The position numbers were made by a program, and so were the translations under genes. DNA of 64,000 nt from Bradyrhizobium lablabi. Its GTDB lineage: Bacteria > Pseudomonadota > Alphaproteobacteria > Rhizobiales > Xanthobacteraceae. The notes beneath the pieces were generated by a model, which saw only the letters and a list, made by a program, of their open reading frames with translations, made no database searches and was not told the DNA's origin. Where the stretch lies: assembly GCF_018131005.1 (NCBI RefSeq), contig NZ_JAFCJK010000004.1, positions 372,001 through 436,000 of the forward strand, in the 5' to 3' direction. This document shows, piece after piece, positions 44,390-52,704 of the stretch; within the stretch, counting starts at the first letter, position 1; each line of letters begins with the position of its first letter.

Positions 44390-45385
44390 TCATGCCGGGA
44401 CTGCGGCGGCCGGATTGTTGACGGCGTGGCAGGCGACGCCGTCAATCAGCGCCGGCGACTTTTGTCGGCACAGATCGAAGGCCAGCGGGCAGCGCGGATT
44501 GAAAGAGCAGCCCGTCGGCGGATCGATCGGGTTGGGGATTTCTCCCTTGACCGGAATGCGTTTGCGGCCTGACATCGCGAGATCGGGAACCGCGCCCAGC
44601 AGCATCTTGGTGTAGGGCATCCTGGGATCATCGAAGAGCTGACGGCCCTCGGCGATCTCGACGATGCGGCCGAGATACATCACGCCGATGCGCGTGGCCA
44701 TGTGGCGGACTACCGCGAGGTTGTGGCTGATGAAAAGGTAGGTCAGGCCGAACTTGTCCTGCAACTCACGCATCAGATTGAGGATCTGCGCCTGCACAGA
44801 GACGTCGAGCGCCGAGGTCGGCTCGTCGCAGACGATGAATTGGGCGTCAGAAGCCAGCGCGCGGGCGATCGCGATACGCTGGCGCTGGCCGCCGGAAAAT
44901 TCGTGAGGGAATTTCAAGGCGTCGTCCGGGTGCAGCCCGACCAGCGAAAGCAACTCGCCGACGCGGGCCTTGATGTCCCGCTCGCCCTCGATCAGTTCGA
45001 AGGCACGGATCGGCTCGGCGACGATGGCGCCGACCCGAAAGCGCGGATTGAGGCTCGCATACGGGTCCTGGAAGATCATCTGGATGCGGCGGCGCAGCCG
45101 GCGGCGCGCCTGCGCCTGCCTGGGGTCGGTCATCGAAATGCCGTCGATCAGGACTTCGCCCGAACTCGGCGGCAAAAGCCCGACGACCATGCGCGCGACC
45201 GTGGTCTTGCCGGAGCCGGATTCGCCGACGAGCGCAAAGGTCTCGCCGCGCTTGATGTCGAAGGTGACGCCGTCGACGGCTTTCAGGAATTCAAGATGGC
45301 CGCCTTCGAGCACGCGGTTGAGCCACGGCTTTGAGACGTTGAAGACGCGGCGCAGGTTCCTGACTTCGATCAACGTCGCACTCAT
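44390..45385 (-). CDS. Oligopeptide ABC importer 2, ATPase F (OppF-type)
   Basis: 331 residues from the ATG at 45385, overlapping the upstream stop by ATGA. Motifs are Walker A GESGSGKTT, signature [15 protein letters not shown], Walker B VCDEPTSALD and the C-terminal CSFNPRCPLAFDLC cysteine patch. The N-terminal VFNVSKPWLNRVLEGGHLEFLKAVDGV includes a short insertion seen in some OppF proteins. It forms a heterodimer with ATPase D of the same set. Confidence 0.92.
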   Translation of the reverse strand: MSATLIEVRNLRRVFNVSKPWLNRVLEGGHLEFLKAVDGVTFDIKRGETFALVGESGSGKTTVARMVVGLLPPSSGEVLIDGISMTDPRQAQARRRLRRRIQMIFQDPYASLNPRFRVGAIVAEPIRAFELIEGERDIKARVGELLSLVGLHPDDALKFPHEFSGGQRQRIAIARALASDAQFIVCDEPTSALDVSVQAQILNLMRELQDKFGLTYLFISHNLAVVRHMATRIGVMYLGRIVEIAEGRQLFDDPRMPYTKMLLGAVPDLAMSGRKRIPVKGEIPNPIDPPTGCSFNPRCPLAFDLCRQKSPALIDGVACHAVNNPAAAVPA

Positions 45386-46365
45386 GCCGCGGTCTCCTTC
45401 GCCGTGTCGAACAGGTGGCACGCAACGGATTGCGCGCCCTGCTGGATCGGTTCCGGCCGCTCGACGCGGCAACGGTCGAAGGCAAATGCGCAGCGCGGGT
45501 TGAACGGGCAACCCGGCGGAATCGCCGACAGCCGCGGCATGGAGCCCGGGATCTGCACCAGCCGCTTGTCATCGCCCGCAAGTGTCGGGATCGCACCCAT
45601 CAGGCCCTTGGCGTAGGGATGCAGCGGATTGCGCACCACATCCTGCACCGGGCCGATCTCGGCGATCCGTCCCGAATACATCACCGCGACGCGGTCGCAG
45701 GTCTCAGCGATCACGCCCATGTCGTGGGTTACCAGCATCACGGCGGTGCCGTGATCGCGGCCGAGCCGCTTGATCAACGAAATGATCTGCGCCTGCACGG
45801 AGACATCGAGCGCGGTCGTCGGTTCGTCGGCGATGATCAGCTCCGGTTCGGCGCAGATCGCAAGGGCGATCACGACGCGCTGGCGCATGCCGCCGGAGAA
45901 CTCATGCGGATAGCCGTCGATGCGCTTTTCCGGAGCGGGAATGCCGACCTCGGCGAGCAGGTCGATCGCGCGCTTGCGTGCGGCCGTCTCGGAGAGATTG
46001 GTGTGGGTGCGGATGGTCTCGACGATCTGGTCGCCGATCCGGTAGAGCGGATTGAGGCTCGTCAGCGGATCCTGGAAGATCATGCCGATCCGCTTTCCCC
46101 TGATACGGCGGATCTCCTCCGCCGGCAGATGGTCGATGCGGGTGCCGGAAAGCTCGATCTCGCCGGCAGAAATTCGGCCAGGCGGGTCGATCAGGCCGAT
46201 CACGGCAAGCCCGGTCACCGATTTGCCGGCGCCGGATTCGCCGACGACGCCGAGCACTTCGCCCTTGGCGATGTCGAAAGACACGCCGTTGATCGCGCGC
46301 AGGACGGCGCGGCGGGTGACGAATTCCACCTCGAGGTTGCGCACGGAGAGGACGGGCGGGGTCAT
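45382..46365 (-). CDS. Oligopeptide ABC importer 2, ATPase D (OppD-type)
   Basis: 327 residues. Walker A GESGAGKS, signature FSGGMRQRV, Walker [11 protein letters not shown] and C-terminal [14 protein letters not shown] are all present. It overlaps permease C at one end and ATPase F at the other by ATGA, so translation of the three is coupled. Its sequence differs clearly from ATPase D of importer 1, so the two sets are not a recent tandem duplication. Confidence 0.92.
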   Translation of the reverse strand: MTPPVLSVRNLEVEFVTRRAVLRAINGVSFDIAKGEVLGVVGESGAGKSVTGLAVIGLIDPPGRISAGEIELSGTRIDHLPAEEIRRIRGKRIGMIFQDPLTSLNPLYRIGDQIVETIRTHTNLSETAARKRAIDLLAEVGIPAPEKRIDGYPHEFSGGMRQRVVIALAICAEPELIIADEPTTALDVSVQAQIISLIKRLGRDHGTAVMLVTHDMGVIAETCDRVAVMYSGRIAEIGPVQDVVRNPLHPYAKGLMGAIPTLAGDDKRLVQIPGSMPRLSAIPPGCPFNPRCAFAFDRCRVERPEPIQQGAQSVACHLFDTAKETAA

Positions 46366-47333
46366 CTGAGCTTCGGATTGAGCGCGTCGCGCAGCCAGTC
46401 GCCGAGCAGGTTGATGGAGAGGATCAGGCCGGCCAGCGCCAAGCCCGGAAAGGCGACGATCCACCACTCGCCGGCAAACAAGTAATTGTTGCCGATCCGG
46501 ATCAACGTGCCGAGCGATGGCATGGTGTCGGGCATGCCGGAGCCGAGGAACGACAGCGTCGCTTCGGTGATGATGGCAAGCGCGAGGTTGATGGTGGCGA
46601 TCACGAGGATCGGGCCCATCGTGTTCGGCAGCACATGCCGCATCATGATCTTGGGCGCGGGCAGGCCGATCAATTGCGCGGCCGCGACGTAGTCCTTGTT
46701 CTTCTCGACCATCACCGAGCCACGAACGGTGCGGGCATATTGCACCCAGAAGCTCAGGCCGATCGCAACCACCAGCACGCCGAGCATGCTCATCTCATCG
46801 AGCCGGTTGCCGAACAGCGATTTGGCCACGCCGTTGACCAGGAGCGCGATCAGGATCGCCGGGAAGGTGAGTTGCACGTCGGCGATGCGCATGATCACGC
46901 CGTCGATCATGCCGCCGAAATAGCCGGCGGTCAGTCCGAGCGCGATGCCGAGCGCGCCGGAGAGGATGACGCCGAGGACGCCGACCGTCAGCGAGATGCG
47001 CAGACCGTAGAGAATCGCCGAGAACACGTCGCGGCCCTGCTCGTCGGTGCCGAGCAGAAACGGGCTCTGGCCGTCGGCGGTCCACAGCGGCGAGATCCGC
47101 GAGTTGATGAGCTGCAATTGCGCGGGATCGAAGGGGTTCTGCACCGCAAGCCAGGAGGCGAAAATCGCGAGCAGGAAAAACAGCAGCGTGACCGCCGCCG
47201 CCGCCATGGTCAGCTTGGAACGACGGAACGAATAGAAGATGTCGCTGTCGAGGGCGCGCTTGAACCAACCGATGTCGGGCCGGCCGGACGGTGCGTGGGC
47301 TTCGCTGCGATGGGGAACGACGGCGTCGGACAT
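46362..47333 (-). CDS. Oligopeptide ABC importer 2, permease C (OppC-type)
   Basis: 323 residues with a longer N-terminal cytoplasmic part and six membrane segments. GTDEQGRDVFSAILYGLR is the OppC signature, and NKDYVAAAQLIGLPAPKIMMRHVLPN the ATPase-contact loop. It begins 12 bp after permease B. Confidence 0.92.
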   Translation of the reverse strand: MSDAVVPHRSEAHAPSGRPDIGWFKRALDSDIFYSFRRSKLTMAAAAVTLLFFLLAIFASWLAVQNPFDPAQLQLINSRISPLWTADGQSPFLLGTDEQGRDVFSAILYGLRISLTVGVLGVILSGALGIALGLTAGYFGGMIDGVIMRIADVQLTFPAILIALLVNGVAKSLFGNRLDEMSMLGVLVVAIGLSFWVQYARTVRGSVMVEKNKDYVAAAQLIGLPAPKIMMRHVLPNTMGPILVIATINLALAIITEATLSFLGSGMPDTMPSLGTLIRIGNNYLFAGEWWIVAFPGLALAGLILSINLLGDWLRDALNPKLR

Positions 47334-47345
47334 CGCTAGCTCACC

Positions 47346-48326
47346 TCACGCCGTGCGGCCGACGGTCGAGCGCAGACGCGGATCGACCACGGTATAGAGG
47401 ATATCGACCACGAGATTGATGGTGACGAAGATCAGTGAGACCATCAGGAGATACGCGGCCATGATCGGGATATCGACGTTTTGCACGGCCTGCACGAACA
47501 GAAGTCCCATGCCAGGCCACTGGAATACGGTTTCGGTGATGATCGAGAATGCAATAACCGAGCCAAACTGCAGGCCGGCCACGGTGATCACCGGAACCAG
47601 CGTATTCTTCAGCGCATGGCCGAAATGGATCGCGCGCGTCGTCAGTCCGCGGGCACGGGCGAAGCGGATATAGTCGGTGCGGAGCACTTCGAGCATTTCG
47701 GCGCGCACCAGTCGCATGATCAGCGTCATCTGGAATAGACCAAGCGTGATCGACGGCATGATCAGGGCCTTCAGGCCGGAGAGGGTGAGCAGCCCCGTCG
47801 TCCACCAGCCAAGCTTCACCACCTCTCCGCGGCCGAACGAGGGCAGCCAGCCCAAAGTCACCGCGAACAGATAGATCAGGAGGATGCCGATCAGGAAAGT
47901 CGGAAGCGAGATGCCGATCAAGGACACCGCCTGGAACAGGCTGGCAAGCATGGTGTCGCGCCTGAGTGCCGAATAGACCCCCATCAGGATGCCGAACACC
48001 ATGGCGAACAGGGTGGCGCAGATCGCAAGTTCCAGCGTCGCGGGCATGCGCTCCATCAGGAGGTTCGCGACCGGCAGGCGGAATTGATAGGAGACACCGA
48101 ATTTGAACTGCAAGGCGTTGATGAAGTAGCGGCCGAACTGCACGAGCACGGGATCGTCGAGGCCGAGCGACTGCCGGATCGAGGCGCGTTCCGCGGCCGA
48201 GGTGTCGATCGAGACGATCTGGTTGACGGGATCGCCCGCGAAGCGGAACATCGCGAACGCAATGATGCCTACGGCGAGCATGACGCCGATCGCCTGAAGC
48301 ATGCGACGAAGAGTGAAAGCGAGCAT
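47346..48326 (-). CDS. Oligopeptide ABC importer 2, permease B (OppB-type)
   Basis: 326 residues, six membrane segments. MLAFTLRRMLQAIGVMLAVG is the usual first helix and TDYIRFARARGLTTRAIHFGHALKNTLVP the ATPase-contact loop. It follows the binding-protein gene after 101 bp that contain a hairpin. It pairs with permease C of the same set. Confidence 0.92.
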   Translation of the reverse strand: MLAFTLRRMLQAIGVMLAVGIIAFAMFRFAGDPVNQIVSIDTSAAERASIRQSLGLDDPVLVQFGRYFINALQFKFGVSYQFRLPVANLLMERMPATLELAICATLFAMVFGILMGVYSALRRDTMLASLFQAVSLIGISLPTFLIGILLIYLFAVTLGWLPSFGRGEVVKLGWWTTGLLTLSGLKALIMPSITLGLFQMTLIMRLVRAEMLEVLRTDYIRFARARGLTTRAIHFGHALKNTLVPVITVAGLQFGSVIAFSIITETVFQWPGMGLLFVQAVQNVDIPIMAAYLLMVSLIFVTINLVVDILYTVVDPRLRSTVGRTA

Positions 48327-48383
48327 CTCTACCTTTCACTGCTTTCAGTTTCTGCACGCGGCGAAACGCGGCCGAAAACGAGA

Positions 48384-48410
48384 GGTCCGGAAGCAGGCGC
48401 TTCCGGAACC
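48384..48410 (-). other. Intercistronic hairpin between binding protein 2 and permease B
   Basis: TCCGGAAGC (48386-48394) and GCTTCCGGA (48399-48407) form a 9 bp stem with a 4-base loop in the transcript, without a T-run. Such hairpins after binding-protein genes usually stabilise the upstream message and lower permease expression. Confidence 0.55.
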
Positions 48411-48427
48411 CAATTCGCAAAACCCAC

Positions 48428-50029
48428 TTACTCTTCCTGCTTGGTTGCCCAGTAGAGCAGGACCTGATTGTCGGCGCGCTGGGTCAATTTGACCTTTTTC
48501 GACACGCCCCATGCCAGCGCCTGCTGATGCACCGGAATGTAGCCGTAATCCTTGATGACGATATCGTAGGCCTGCTTGATCAACTGGTCGCGCTTGTCAG
48601 TGTCTGCCTCGACCAGGATTTTGTCGGTGAGCGCATCGACTTCCCGGTTGCAATAGCCGCCGAGATTGGCCTCGCCGCGCGTGGAATCCTTCGGATCGTC
48701 GCGGCAGCCCAGGATGTCGTGCAGCACGTTATGGGAATCGGAGGTGGCGGGCGTCCAGCCGAGCATGAAGAACGAGGTCTGATAGCCACCGGGCTTCAGC
48801 ACCTTGGCGAAATATTGCGCCTTCGGTTGCGCCAGCAAGTTCACCTTGACGCCGATGCGTGCAAGCATGCCGACGACCGCCTGGCAGATCGCGGCGTCAT
48901 TGACGTAGCGGTCGTTCGGGCAATCCATGGTGACTTCGAAGCCGTTCGGGTAGCCGGCGTCGGCCAACAGCTTCTTCGCGCCATCCGGATCGAGCTTCGG
49001 CCGGGTGAAGTCCTTCGACAGCGGATAGAGCTGGGGTGCGATCATCAGCACCGAGGGCGTCGACAGTCCCCGCATGACGCGGGTCTTGATCAGCTCGACG
49101 TCGATCGTCTTGTAGAACGCCTCACGGACGCGGATGTCCTTGAACGGATTCTTGCCCTTTATGTTGGAGAACAGCAGCTCATCGCGCGTTACGTCCATGC
49201 CGATGAAGATGGTTCGGATTTCCGGTCCGGTCATGACGGTAGCGTTGCCGCTTGAATTGACACGCTGGATGTCCTGGATCGGAACCGGCTCAATCACATC
49301 CACCTCGCCCGAGAGCAGTGCGGCGACCCGGGTGGCATCCGAGGCAATCGGAGTGAAGATGATCTCCTTGAGATTATGCTCCGGCTTGCGCCAGTAGTTG
49401 GGATTCACCTTGAAGACGGTCTTCACCCCGGGCTGGTGGCTTTCGATCATGAAGGGACCGGTGCCGTTCTCGTGCAGCGAAGCGTAGCTCGGCGTTGTCG
49501 CAGCCGCCGGCGTGGGGGCCACCGAATTGTTCTCCTCGCACCACTTCTTGTCCATGATGTACCAGCCATCCCATTGCGAGATCAGGATGGGATTGGGCGA
49601 GTCCAGCGTCACGTCGACAGTGTAGTCGTCGACCTTGGTGAACTTGGCGTCGGCCGGAACGTTGCTGAGGAAGTTGGAGCCCTTGGCGCGGACGCGGTCG
49701 GCGGAGAACAGGACGTCATCAGCCGTGAAGGGGTCTCCGTTGTGGAATTTGACGCCTTTGCGCAAATGGAAGCGCCATTTGGTCGGGCTCGGCGTCTCCC
49801 AGCTTTCGGCCAAGGCCGGGATGATCTTGAGGTCCTTGTCGCGGGCAACCAGCCCTTCATAGACGTGACCGTGATGGGCGATCGTCGTGGTTTCCTTCAG
49901 CGTGTAGGGATCCAGCGATTTGAGCTCGCCCTGGTTGGCGTATCGCAAGGTCTGGCCCGCAGCCGGTAGCGACGCAAAAGCGACAACAGCAACGGTGGCC
50001 GCTGCAAACAAACTCTGACGTACCGACAT
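48428..50029 (-). CDS. Oligopeptide ABC importer 2, substrate-binding protein
   Basis: 533 residues of the SBP_bac_5 family. The start at 50029 gives a signal peptide (MSVRQSLFAAATVAVVAFASLPAAG, cleaved near AAG/QTL) and has GAACGAGAGC upstream; the frame runs further 5' without features. The mature protein begins with TLRYANQGELKSLDPYTLKET, and FHLRKGVKFHNGDPFTADDV is the family signature. It is the first gene of the 12-gene operon, divergent from the amino-acid dehydrogenase-like gene with 194 bp between. Confidence 0.92.
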   Translation of the reverse strand: MSVRQSLFAAATVAVVAFASLPAAGQTLRYANQGELKSLDPYTLKETTTIAHHGHVYEGLVARDKDLKIIPALAESWETPSPTKWRFHLRKGVKFHNGDPFTADDVLFSADRVRAKGSNFLSNVPADAKFTKVDDYTVDVTLDSPNPILISQWDGWYIMDKKWCEENNSVAPTPAAATTPSYASLHENGTGPFMIESHQPGVKTVFKVNPNYWRKPEHNLKEIIFTPIASDATRVAALLSGEVDVIEPVPIQDIQRVNSSGNATVMTGPEIRTIFIGMDVTRDELLFSNIKGKNPFKDIRVREAFYKTIDVELIKTRVMRGLSTPSVLMIAPQLYPLSKDFTRPKLDPDGAKKLLADAGYPNGFEVTMDCPNDRYVNDAAICQAVVGMLARIGVKVNLLAQPKAQYFAKVLKPGGYQTSFFMLGWTPATSDSHNVLHDILGCRDDPKDSTRGEANLGGYCNREVDALTDKILVEADTDKRDQLIKQAYDIVIKDYGYIPVHQQALAWGVSKKVKLTQRADNQVLLYWATKQEE

Positions 50030-50223
50030 CTGCTCTCGTTCCCCGTTATTGTCCACCGGCTGCGCCCCCGGCGGATATTTGCAGTCCATGTTGCCAGAGT
50101 TTGCCCGCCGCGCAAGCGCGATTTCCCAAAGGGTTAATCGGTTTGCGCGGACGCGGCGCAACGACTAGTTTTCAGCATAGGCAGCAGACATCAGCGCGTG
50201 ACATTCAACTTTCGGAGTGCCGG
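50030..50223. promoter_or_regulatory. Divergent promoter region, peptide importer operon / amino-acid dehydrogenase
   Basis: 194 bp between the start of the 12-gene operon and the start of the FAD dehydrogenase gene. Both promoters must lie here, so co-regulation is likely. I recognise no clear operator palindrome and no regulator gene is adjacent. CGGAGTGCCGG is the dehydrogenase ribosome site. Confidence 0.4.
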
Positions 50224-51477
50224 ATGACGGAATTGAAGGCCGACATAGTCGTCCTGGGAGCAGGGATGGTCGGAGTCGGCGCCGCCTTGCACCTGCAAAA
50301 ACGGGGCCGGGATGTGGTCTTGATCGACCGCCACGACCTTGCCGGCGAGGAAACGAGCTTCGGTAACGCCGGCATCATCGAGTGTGCTTCCGTCTTTCCC
50401 TACATGTTTCCACGCGATTTCAGCGAGATCCTGAGTTACGCGCTCAACCGCAAGCCCCATGTGCGCTACCGTTTCGTCGACCTGCCGGATTTCTTGCCGT
50501 GGCTCGTGCGCCACTATCTCGCATCTTCACCCAAGCGAGCACTCAACAGTGCGCATGCGGAGTTGCCGCTGATCAGGCAGAGCCTGCTCGAACATGAGGC
50601 GTTGGTCGCGGAGGCGGGCATACCGGATTTGCTGCGCAAGACCGGATGGCTCAAGGTTTATCGATCCGAATCCTCGCTTGGCAAGGCCGCACGGGAGGCC
50701 GAGCGCGCCAGGGAGTATGGCGTCGAGAACGAGGTGATCGATGCCCGGGAGATCACCGCCCGCGAGCCGCATCTGACCGGCGAGTTCGCAGGCGCGGTGT
50801 ATTTGCCGTCGCCGGCGTCGGTGCCCGATCCCGGCGGGCTCGCCAAGGCCTATGCCGCTTTGTTCGGCCGCCGCGGCGGCCGCTTTTATGTCGGCGATGC
50901 CCGTACCCTCGAGCAGATTGGCAGAAGCTGGCGCGTTGCGACGCTGGAGGGCTCGATTTCGGCGCGGGATGTCGTGGTCGCGATGGGACCATGGTCCGAG
51001 CAGGTCTTCGCGCCGCTCGGCTATGCGATCCCGTTGCAGGTCAAGCGCGGCTATCACGTGCACGTCGCGCCGTGCGGCAACGCCGTGATGAATGGGCCGG
51101 TGCTTGACGCCGATCTCGGCTACTGCCTCGCGCCGATGAATCGGGGCATCCGCGTCACCACCGGTGTCGAGTTCGCCCATCGCGATGCGCCGCCCTCGCC
51201 GGTGCAGGTCGATCTGGCGCTGCCGCGGGCCCGCAAGTTGTTTCCGCTGGGCAAAGTGATCGATGCCAGGCCCTGGAAGGGCGCGCGGCCTTGCCTGCCG
51301 GACATGCTGCCGGTGATCGGCCGTGCGCCGCGGCATCCGGGCCTGTGGTTCGACTTCGGCCATCAGCACCACGGCTTTACGCTCGGACCGGTGACCGGCC
51401 GCCTGCTCGCGGAGATGATGACCGGCGAGACCCCGTTTGCCGATACCAGGCCTTTTGCCGCGGAGCGTTTTGGTTGA
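50224..51477 (+). CDS. FAD-dependent D-amino-acid dehydrogenase-like oxidoreductase
   Basis: 417 residues of the DAO/DadA family. VVLGAGMVGVGAALHLQKRGRDVVLID is the FAD-binding fold, GEETSFGNAGII the DadA-type second motif, and WFDFGHQHHGFTLGPVTGRLLAEMM the C-terminal flavin segment. These enzymes oxidise D-amino or other amino acids to keto acids, passing electrons to the respiratory chain. The ATG at 50224 follows CGGAGTG. Being divergent from the peptide importer-GGT operon, it may degrade D-amino acids released from imported peptides (inference). Confidence 0.88.
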   Translation: MTELKADIVVLGAGMVGVGAALHLQKRGRDVVLIDRHDLAGEETSFGNAGIIECASVFPYMFPRDFSEILSYALNRKPHVRYRFVDLPDFLPWLVRHYLASSPKRALNSAHAELPLIRQSLLEHEALVAEAGIPDLLRKTGWLKVYRSESSLGKAAREAERAREYGVENEVIDAREITAREPHLTGEFAGAVYLPSPASVPDPGGLAKAYAALFGRRGGRFYVGDARTLEQIGRSWRVATLEGSISARDVVVAMGPWSEQVFAPLGYAIPLQVKRGYHVHVAPCGNAVMNGPVLDADLGYCLAPMNRGIRVTTGVEFAHRDAPPSPVQVDLALPRARKLFPLGKVIDARPWKGARPCLPDMLPVIGRAPRHPGLWFDFGHQHHGFTLGPVTGRLLAEMMTGETPFADTRPFAAERFG

Positions 51478-51587
51478 CCTAACGGAGGATTGAGGCTGAC
51501 TCGGCGTTGGGGCAGGTTCGGGCCGCTTGCGCGGCCAGCCCTATCGCGGCGATACTGGCGCCAGTCAGCGCATTGGAGGAGACGGAC

Positions 51588-51842
51588 ATGAAGGTCAACG
51601 TCGAGATAGATTGCACTCCTATCGAGGCGCGGCAATTCTTCGGCCTGCCCGATGTCTCGCCGATGCAGACCGCGGTCATGGAGAAGCTGCAGCAGCAGAT
51701 GACCTCGAACATCGATAAGATTTCGCCGGAATCGCTGGTCCAGAGCTGGTTCACCTTCGATCCCAAACTCGCCGAACGCTTCCAGGAGATGTTCGTGGCG
51801 ATGTCCGGCCTCGGCAGCGTGGGCAAGAAGGACAGGAAATAA
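51588..51842 (+). CDS. Small DUF6489-type protein
   Basis: 84 residues starting MKVNVEIDCTPIEARQFFGLPDVSP, which I recall as the DUF6489 family; function unknown. The central part (about 27-50) is predicted helical with a glutamine-rich amphipathic stretch, and the C-terminus is basic. TTGGAGGAGACGG is a strong ribosome site. It overlaps the alpha/beta hydrolase start by TAATG, so the two are translated together. A phasin-like or accessory role beside lipid enzymes is possible but unsupported. Confidence 0.75.
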   Translation: MKVNVEIDCTPIEARQFFGLPDVSPMQTAVMEKLQQQMTSNIDKISPESLVQSWFTFDPKLAERFQEMFVAMSGLGSVGKKDRK

Positions 51843-52645
51843 TGGCGGTCGAGGACGGACGCGCTGAAGCGACCGGACGTCGGCTGAGCCGACCGGGTCT
51901 GCTGCTGATGCTGGCCGAAGGGCGCGGCGTTCTGGAGTTCAATTCGAGCCTGCTGCTGTCGCCGCTGCTGATGCAGGCGCCGAAGGGCGACGGCCATCCA
52001 GTACTGACGCTGCCGGGCTTTTTGGCGAGCGACCTCTCGATGGCGCCGATGCGACGTTATCTCAAGGAACTGGGCTACGACGCCCATGCCTGGAACATGG
52101 GCCGCAATTTCGGCGGCGTCGCGAGCAAGCGCGGCGCGTTGCGCGATTTGCTGAAGCGGGTCCATGAGGCCAGCGGGCGCAAGGTCTCGATCGTCGGCTG
52201 GAGTCTTGGCGGCGTCTACGCGCGCGACCTGGCGCAGCAGATGCCTGAACTGGTGCGCTCGATCATCACACTGGCCAGTCCGTTCGCCGACGACGTCCGC
52301 GCCACCAATGCGACGCGGCTCTACGAGATCCTGTCCGGCGAAAGGGTCGACGACATCCTTCCGGAGATTCGCGAGGCGATCGCCGGCGACATGCCGGTGC
52401 CGGCGACCTCGATCTATTCGCGCAGCGATGGTATTGTGAACTGGCGCACCAACATCTTGCGACCGTCGGCGACGGCGGAGAATATCGAGGTGCATTTCGC
52501 GAGCCATGTCGGGATCGGCGTCAATCCCGCGGCGCTATGGGCGATCGCCGACCGCCTGGCGCAGCCAGAGGGCGAATTCCGGCATTTTGACAGGTCCGGC
52601 CCCTTTGCCATTGCCTATGGGACGACAGAGAATGCACTATCCTGA
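51842..52645 (+). CDS. Alpha/beta hydrolase (lipase/esterase-like)
   Basis: 267 residues. LTLPGFLASDLSMAPMRRYLKELGYDAHAWNMGRN is the first strand-oxyanion region and VGWSLGG the nucleophile elbow with the catalytic serine. An aspartate (YSRSDGIVNW) and a histidine (VHFASHVGIGVNP) in the expected order complete the triad. It resembles triacylglycerol lipase-like PGAP1/LipA proteins. It is co-translated with the DUF6489 gene and followed within 60 bp by WS/DGAT, hinting at neutral lipid turnover. Confidence 0.83.
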   Translation: MAVEDGRAEATGRRLSRPGLLLMLAEGRGVLEFNSSLLLSPLLMQAPKGDGHPVLTLPGFLASDLSMAPMRRYLKELGYDAHAWNMGRNFGGVASKRGALRDLLKRVHEASGRKVSIVGWSLGGVYARDLAQQMPELVRSIITLASPFADDVRATNATRLYEILSGERVDDILPEIREAIAGDMPVPATSIYSRSDGIVNWRTNILRPSATAENIEVHFASHVGIGVNPAALWAIADRLAQPEGEFRHFDRSGPFAIAYGTTENALS

Positions 52646-52704
52646 CTGAACGACGAGAAGCGCCGCCTAGGCGTCCGCATGAGTTGGGTTCTCGGGAGGT
52701 GATC

